This document shows positions 57,943-64,000 of a stretch of 64,000 nucleotides of DNA, in pieces. The stretch is from NCBI RefSeq assembly GCF_002127325.2, contig NC_035443.2, positions 27,557,838-27,621,837 on the forward strand, written 5' to 3'. Numbering within the stretch: position 1 is the stretch's first letter; every line of letters begins with the position of its first letter. The position numbers were made by a program, and so were the translations under genes. The notes beneath the pieces were generated by a model, which had not been told where the DNA came from, made no database searches, and was given only the letters and a program-made list of their open reading frames with translations. The stretch is from Helianthus annuus (lineage: Eukaryota; Streptophyta; Magnoliopsida; Asterales; Asteraceae).

Positions 57943-58165
57943 ACCCATGGCATTATAGCCTAGTGGTATCTTAGTGGTGGGATAAGGCTTATGACCATCA
58001 GGTTATGGGTTCGATTCCCACAAAGGGGGTTTTCCTAGATTTATTGGGTTTCCTCCTGAATTGGTGTATAGGCATTATTGCCTAGTGGAGATGGATATGA
58101 TCGGGTGGTTCTGCTGGTGGCACGATGATATTTCAGTAGTCCGTCAGTGATCCAAATTTGCCGTT

Positions 58166-58199
<34 letters not shown>
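57943..58199 (+). mobile_element. tRNA-derived SINE
   Basis: A 257-bp element is flanked by a perfect 15-bp duplication AACTACATCGGAACC (57928-57942 and 58200-58214). The head has a box A-like TAGCCTAGTGGTA and box B GGTTCGATTCC (58008-58018) of a polymerase III promoter. The tail ends TGCCGTTC followed by about 36 A. It is inserted within element G. Confidence 0.95.
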
Positions 58200-58203
<4 letters not shown>

Positions 58204-58931
58204 ACATCGGAACCTGACATCACCATTGTAACAACTACAAGCCACCACCATCTTTATAACCATCAACAATCCGAACAAACAACATTAATAGACCCCACTG
58301 CTTAACCCATCACTGTCAACTTCGTTGTTCTCTACAGTGGCCGAAAGTAAGAGGTTTGTTTAGGAAAGTAAAAGTTACCTCATCGACGATAACCACCGGA
58401 GTGAGCTTGTACCACCACCAGCATTTACGGTAAATGATTTACCGCTGAAGTATTATCTTCATTGTTAACCTCTATTGTCGTATCCGACATTCATAAACGT
58501 CACCGGTAAACCTCAACTACGACCACATCTCCGTTATCTCTTACCGCTGCAACGTCATCGGTCACCACCCTACACCTCCAACCACAATAAACTAACCAGC
58601 AAACAAACAAATCCAATAAATATAAAGACGTTAAACATCATTTACTCAAATCCAATGAACACCATCTTTATTATCTTTCCCATTTGTTATTTCTTTCTCT
58701 GTTTCTTTTTCAAAGAGAACACACACACTTGTGTGTTTCGTGAATCAACAAACAAAAAATTATTGCTGGATTAAACAAAACACAAATAAAGGCGCTGGAA
58801 CCAAACAACCGAGAAACTTTCTTTGTCTCTCTCTTCTTTCTTTCTCTTTCTTTTACGTCACCGGCGGGTTTTCTGGTAAAGCTCCGATCAAAACCGAAAC
58901 TGAAACGAGCCACCGAGGCACTGATACCAAA

Positions 58932-59371
58932 TGATAGGTCCGAAACGATCCGGTTTCAGTCTTGGTTCGGTGAAAAATACTGAGACAGACAGGTGATTCG
59001 AGCCAATAACAATCGATAATAAACAAGAAAGATTGAAAATCGATAATAAACAAGAAAGATTGAAACTTTAATGATTGTAGCAAAGAAAGTTTCATTGATT
59101 TGATAAAAAAGATACAAAGATAATGATCCACCCTGGGTGAGCTCCCCCGGGGTGGTGGCTCACAAAATACACACCCTCCAAGTGAGGTGTAGTACTCTAT
59201 ATATAGCCCCTGAGCCTTGTCCTCCAAGCAAGCCGCCCCTTGCTTGGAAAACCACATAAAGACGCTGAAAAATATAAACTATATAAAATAAACTCGCTAC
59301 ATCATACGAACAATAATACTGCTAATAAGGTCGCCATAATTGATAACATCATTCTCTAATTTGACCCAACA
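58932..59371 (-). repeat. 5' LTR of element G (right copy)
   Basis: 440 bp, with an extra tandem copy of CGATAATAAACAAGAAAGAT and flanking bases relative to the left copy. Confidence 0.9.
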
Positions 59372-59376
59372 TTGCT

Positions 59377-59640
59377 CGTTATATCCCGCTTCGTTATGGA
59401 GATATAATGAACAAAACCTTGATATTTGTTCTTGAAATGAAGTTGTTGACTTTTCAAACAATTATCTTAAGTGTGATGTAAACTTTAAACTTAACTTTTG
59501 TTTTGGATATTAACTATCAATGGCATTGTGGAGTTGTTTTACATTCATGTAGTATGTTCACCTATTGTATGCAATGAGAACCTTTCAGGATCACACCTCG
59601 TGCTTCCGCCTTAGAAAGGGGTGTGAAAACTCTTGATGGA
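59377..59640. other. Piece 5 of the older interrupted sequence
   Basis: Non-coding, ending TTAGAAAGGGGTGTGA. Many Gypsy LTRs in this window end GGGTGTGACA, so this may be a worn LTR end. Confidence 0.35.
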
Positions 59641-59815
59641 ACTCTTACGATACAAAGCTGATATTTTTAATGGGCTTGTGTGTTTTGAGTAGGATAGATG
59701 TGACAAAAATGTAGGTTGATGATCATGGAAGATGTTTTTAATGTTTTTATTTTTATAGATATTGGTGAATGATTTGTAAATAGGTCATTGATGATAATTT
59801 TAATATATATACTCA

Positions 59816-60257
59816 TGTTGGGTTAAAGTTTATGCCTACTAGACTACTAGTACTAGCATATTAAGTTACTAATCCCTACATATCCTTAAGTTCAAGGGTT
59901 AATTAGTATTTAGTATAAAGTATTTTAGAAGGTAGTTATGAAGTTCGAGGACCAAAGATGACAAAACAGAACTTAGACAACCAACACCCCAAGGGAATCA
60001 ATGTGTCCCTTGGGTCGCACCCTTTGGATCGACGGCAGCAAGGAAAGAAGAAAGGGACATGCCTCTTCATGTTTAATCACATCCACAAGATCAACGACAC
60101 AACCATTCGTAAAAAGACAAGTCTCTACAACCGCACATTTTAGTTTAGTATAACTAGGGTTTCATGTCCAGTTGTAAAGCATTCATGTATTCAGATATTT
60201 AGTTTATATCCAAGTTCGATTCATGTTCTAGAGATCAAAGATCAATTGGGGCCAACA
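59816..60257 (+). repeat. LTR-like sequence, possibly a solo LTR
   Basis: 442 bp starting TGTTGGGTTAAAG and ending GGGGCCAACA, so the termini are inverted copies (TGTTGG, CCAACA) as in many LTRs. Flanks ACTCA and GCATA do not match, which weakens the call. Confidence 0.35.
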
Positions 60258-60451
60258 GCATAGCATATACTCGAATATACGGATTGCCCAGCATTATGCT
60301 ACAAGATATTACATTAATAGGATTATGAACTTGGGTGATCTTACTATCTCATCAGTTTTATGTTTCTACTGACCGAAGTTAGAAAATTTACATAAAACAG
60401 AGTTTTACTATTTTTTTGTGACATGGAAAGGAACAACGAACATTCCCCGTT

Positions 60452-61253
60452 CACTACTAGAAAACTACTACTATTCCTACCAAAATTTCCTACACATTTC
60501 CTACGAACGAAAATACCGACACTTTTCCCACGAAATTCCGACAAACAAGAAAGGGTCTTAGTTTTGTGACAAAAAAAGCGACAAAAAAGCCACAAATTGT
60601 TATCCGTAGGAAAAGTGTCAGAAATTTCCCACGGATTTCCGACGGAATTCGTTTTCATTTTAAATATTAGTCGGAAATTCGTAGTAATCGGTATGCGTAA
60701 GAAATGTGTCGGAAATTTTCAACGGAATTTCGACGGAATTCGTTTTTATTTGAACGCTTAGTAGGAAATGCGTAGGAATCCAATTTATTGTAAAAAAAGT
60801 TGTCATAATAAACAAAATTAATGATATTAAAATATAAATTTTATTATTTAATAAAAATATATGTTATTTCTAAATTGATTCCGTAGGATGTGTTGGAAAT
60901 TCCGACAGATTACTCACGGAATGGATAATATTTTTTTTTGTAATACACATATACGTTATTTTTAAAACACATTTATATATCTGTAGGAAATGTGTAGGAA
61001 AATACTGACGTAATTCCTACGAAATTTGTTTTCATTTTAATCATTAGTAGGAAATGCGTAGAAATCCAATTTATCATAAAAAAATATTTATAATAAATAA
61101 AACTAATGATATTAAAATATAAAGATTTATTATTTAATAAAAATATATGTTTTTTCTAAACTAATTCCGCAGGAAGTGTGTTGGAAATTCCGACAGATTA
61201 CTCACGGAATGGATAATTTTTTTTGGAATACAAATATATGTTATTTTTAAGAC

Positions 61254-61258
<5 letters not shown>
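60452..61258. mobile_element. CACTA transposon end with subterminal repeats
   Basis: Starts CACTACTAGAAAA, the classical CACTA terminus. The next 800 bp are full of TTCCGACGGAATT, GTAGGAAATG and TTTCCTACG words in both orientations, as expected of subterminal repeats. A unit of 286 bp is tandemly repeated (60761-61046 and 61047-61258, the second partial). The other terminus was not found; the sequence stops at a TA run. Confidence 0.75.
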
Positions 61259-61280
<22 letters not shown>

Positions 61281-61284
<4 letters not shown>

Positions 61285-62667
61285 GAGGTTCCAGCGTGAA
61301 CAACATCCCTGGTGTGAACTGCGTGAACGTATCTGGACCGTTGATTAATATGATCTTGATAATTTAAATTAGTGGCATAATTGTAATTAATAGGCTAGTT
61401 TTTATTGTTTTATTAAAAGCAAAAGGGTAAAATTGTAAATAGATTAATTAGTCATTTAATATAGATTGCTAGATTATTTCCGTAATAAAATATCAAATCC
61501 CAAGATTTCCTATTATTTTGTTACTGAAATATCCCCTATATCTTTAATAAAATATCATATCCCCATTATAATCTAAATCCCCCTCTCTCTCTATACTCAA
61601 CGGCGACAAGAGAAAAAACGGTCATCGGCGCCGGAAGATTGTCAATCGCCGGAAAAAAAGCTTCTTCTCCAAGAGTCAAAGGTACACATTGAAAATCCTA
61701 TTCTTTAATTGCTTTAGAAAGTAGTTGCATGTTGAGTTACTTTTATTAATGAACTAAGAACACCAATCAGAATTAGGGCTTGAATGTTCTGGTATGAAGT
61801 TTGTTTAGTTACAAATCTTATGTAAAAAGTTCGGGTTAATCTGTTAATTCGAAATAGGTCTTGAATGTTTGTTTTTGTTGTTGTTTTATAAAGATTGTAG
61901 GAATGTTGGTTCATGTGTATGTTGAAACGATCAGTACACATGTGTATGTTGTTTAATTCGAGATGTACACCGGTGTACATAGTTGTAATATGATAATTTC
62001 TGTTTTGTTGGTTTATTATGTTGAGTAAAAAGTTTGTAATAGAAAAGGAGGTGGAAGTCGAGGAGTCTAAAGGGATGGGAAAGCGGAAGAAAAAGATTTC
62101 GAAATATGGGCAGTCTCCGTTCATGAACAGATCCGTGAATATCGACTCCTGGTTGGACCAAAACGAGAGGGTTTTATGGAGATATTTGTCAAGTTGCGCG
62201 AGCGACACTGAGTATGTGTACTTTTAATCTGGAATTATTGTTAATTTTTTCATATGTTATGTTAGTATTTATAATTTTTGTTGTATGTTAGGGTCGCCCA
62301 ACCAAAGCAAAAGACAGGGAAAAGAAATGCGGTTGAAACGGAACTGAACTAGGTTGCGAGGATGAATGCGTAAGGATCATTTTCCTTTTCGAAAACTGCA
62401 TGATTAGTCAATGTACACACGTGTATAAGCTGGTATATTCCACGAAATATACTAACAATCAATTTATGTTGAAGAACATGTCTGGAACTATGGTGTACAC
62501 ATGTGTACGATATAGTTTGTACATTATACACATGTGTACTAAAATACACACATAAGAGTTACACATGTGTACACCATGAATGGCTATAAAGGTCTGTGAC
62601 CTGGTGCATTTTTTTGACTTTCAAAAAACTCAGAGTTGTATATAATTTACCCAAAATGTAAGATTTG
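61281..62667. mobile_element. MULE-like 5' region with palindrome array
   Basis: After a TA run, GGGTGAGGTTCCAGCGTGAA starts an AT-rich stretch of the kind found at ends of some plant Mutator-like elements; no opposite end is visible, because element C interrupts. A CT-rich, leader-like segment (61580-61670) precedes a possible gene. TACACATGTGTA-type palindromes recur at 61935-62570. Confidence 0.4.
62018..62345 (+). pseudogene. Possible Ulp1-type MULE gene fragment
   Basis: A frame at 62018-62227 reads SKYGQSPFMNRSVNIDSWLDQNERVLWRYLSS. A further exon-like piece begins after an AG near 62290 and ends in TGA near 62345. Phrases of the form SPF-x-R-x-V-x-I followed by W-x-YLF are, from memory, common just before the Ulp1-like peptidase domain of plant MULE proteins. 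No peptidase His-Asp-Cys residues are present here, so this is a weak identification; the frame could also be unrelated. Confidence 0.25.
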
Positions 62668-63305
62668 TGTTGGTGCACTTGTGTCTGTACTTTGTCTGTA
62701 TTCGGTCTGATATAAACGATGTCCTGATTTGTATTGTAAGTTGACCAAGTCAACCATCCTCCGGTTTGACTTGGACAACAGTTGAAAGATGTTCTGATCG
62801 AAGGATAGCCTCGAAGGATACACCTGATCCTTCGAGGTGATCGAAAGATATGGTTCGACCATGGTTCGACCATTAGACCTCGAAGGATGATCCTTCGAGG
62901 TCCACGCTGATCTTTCGTGTAACATGTGGTCGACAGATGATCCTTCGGACCATCTGTCGAATCCTTCGAGCAGACCTGCTGAGCTGGGTATATATACCCA
63001 TGCATGTGTTGAGAGTTCTAGGGTTCTGCCATTTTCACACACCCGAGAGATAGAAGCTTAGAGAGCATTCTGCCCAGAACTCACACACACACTTAGAGAG
63101 TTTATAGAACACTTCTGTAAACATTGAGCTTGTAACCGAACCTTCATTTGCATTAATACGACTAGTGTTAATCGGTGAATCTTTGTGTGTTTGTTTCTCT
63201 ACTTGCTACTAACTCGGTTTGCTTGCTAGCTTGGATTCCGCACTCGCTAGTAGGTTTGTATAACAAGGTTTAGGTTCGTAATCCTTCGCGAAACAGGGAC
63301 CTACA
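62668..63305 (+). repeat. 5' LTR of element C
   Basis: 638 bp. A TATA-like GGTATATATACCC lies near 62988. CGAAGGAT/ATCCTTCGAG words cluster at 62798-62970. Confidence 0.85.
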
Positions 63306-63307
63306 AG

Positions 63308-63320
63308 TGGTATCAGAGCT
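63308..63320 (+). promoter_or_regulatory. Primer binding site of element C
   Basis: TGGTATCAGAGCT, 2 bp after the LTR, initiator Met tRNA type. Confidence 0.88.
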
Positions 63321-63694
63321 AAGGCTCTTAACCTTGTTTAAAACCGGGTTTTTTACAAGTTTTGGTGTGTTGAAACACTTGGTTTTGCACCTGTTTTTAC
63401 TAAGTTTCTTGCATTTTCTTTGAGTAAAAACGTGTCTAAACTAACCGGGAGTGGTCAGGTTGGGTTGGGTAACATAAAAATTGGTTTTTAGAAAACCTTG
63501 TGTTTTCCGGTGGTATTCCGGTGTGTTTCCAGTGACTGAACTTGAGGATAAGGTTTTGCCTTTTTGGGTATAATTTTTGAAAGTCAAAAAGTTTGGTGGA
63601 AAGTTGTGCAGAAACATCCTTTCTGCCGAAAGCAACTTCACCAACCCCTGTCACCTTTTCACCAACCTTTCACATCAGATCAGATTGTGTCAGA

Positions 63695-64000
63695 GCTCTC
63701 GAAAGATATCTTTCGACATCGAAAGATCATCCTTCGATATCTTTCGATCAAGGAGGGCTCGAAAGATTTATATCCTTCGACCCATCCTTCGAAGTCTGAA
63801 ACATATCCTTCGACAGAGGAATCTTTTCGAAAGATTAGTGTCCGAAAGATTAGGATCCTTCGTATTGGTGAATCTTTCGAGATCTGTTATTCGAAAGATA
63901 AAGAGTTAACTCGAAAGATAAGGATCTTTCAAAAAGGAATCCTTCGAGCTCTTGAATCCTTCGAAGTCATTGTTCGAGAGTCAACAGTAATCTTTCGAAT
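63695..64000 (+). repeat. TCGAAAGAT/ATCCTTCGA motif array in leader of element C
   Basis: About 22-24 copies in roughly 300 bp, in both orientations, some as adjoining inverted pairs such as CGAAAGATATCTTTCG. The array continues to the window edge. Open frames at 63577-63909 are by-products. Confidence 0.92.

Larger units (their letters stand above)
56505..59371 (-). mobile_element. Non-coding LTR element G, minus strand
   Basis: Direct repeats 56505-56913 and 58932-59371 are flanked by a perfect duplication TTGCT (56500-56504 and 59372-59376). On the minus strand each LTR starts TGTTGGGTC and ends GACCTATCA. The primer site there is TGGTATCAGTGCC (near 58929-58917) and the purine tract GGGGGGAATAT abuts the other LTR. 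The 2-kb interior has no gag or pol motif, so it must borrow proteins. It contains a SINE. The LTRs differ by a 25-30 bp duplication at 59010-59060. Confidence 0.9.
62668..64000 (+). mobile_element. Copia-type LTR element C, 5' end (runs off the window)
   Basis: An LTR starting TGTTGGTGCA and ending CCTACA (62668-63305) is followed by a primer site and a leader. Its coding part lies beyond 64000. The LTR head matches those of element A and of the module in element D. Motif arrays of TCGAAAGAT and ATCCTTCGA lie in the LTR and the leader. Confidence 0.85.

Noticed and set aside
57955..58030. tRNA gene
   Set aside because: Box A and B are present but the cloverleaf is not; poly(A) tail and 15-bp duplication show a SINE.

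Overview
The window is repeat-dense nuclear DNA of a flowering plant. The retroelement families suggest a eudicot and most likely Asteraceae; this rests on remembered family resemblance, not on a search. I see no intact host gene. Nearly all recognisable sequence is mobile DNA, with scraps of host genes (PPR protein, FLS2-like receptor kinase, RCC1-like repeat, BRWD/PHIP-type WD40 protein) stranded among or captured by transposons.

Layout. 1-9281: a decayed minus-strand Copia-like element, split by a gag-only Copia element A (2557-8236, TSD ATAGA). 9282-10795: a long-TIR MULE-type element. 10824-13086: a possible solo LTR holding two motif arrays. 13605-13949: a Tourist-like MITE. 14882-14984: an antisense SINE-like tail. 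15000-21762: a full-length but mutated Copia element B (TSD TCATG). 21768-25437: PPR and FLS2-like fragments, a hAT-type non-autonomous element and a LINE C-terminal fragment. 25438-33363: Gypsy element D, with almost identical about 3-kb LTRs, gutted pol and an abnormal 3' junction. 33361-34625: duplicated LINE piece, RCC1 scrap, LTR scrap and L1 3' end. 34670-37211: a Gypsy solo LTR (TSD AACTA).

37217-59640 is a nest. An older AT-rich sequence, possibly a long Gypsy LTR, is split by Gypsy element E with an Athila/Tat-type PBS (37759-45170, itself carrying a hAT MITE), a nearly intact hAT transposon (47109-50264), a Helitron carrying BRWD exons plus two hAT MITEs (50433-55206), and a minus-strand non-coding LTR element G containing a SINE (56505-59371). 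59816-62667 holds an LTR-like sequence, a CACTA end and a MULE-like end with a possible Ulp1-type gene fragment. 62668-64000 is the 5' end of Copia element C.

Main observation: several unrelated LTR elements each carry a private array of a roughly 10-16 bp, CG-containing, inverted or palindromic motif in the LTR and/or untranslated leader (A: TTCCGCTTGAAA; B: GACTCGAGACC; C: TCGAAAGAT/ATCCTTCGA; E: CACGGGGCCGTG; solo LTR: GCCGCACAC; D: a 26-bp palindrome). A, C and a module inside D share the LTR head TGTTGGTGCA yet carry different motifs. Such arrays are normal near DNA-transposon ends but unexpected in LTR retrotransposons, and they resemble a family-specific recognition code.
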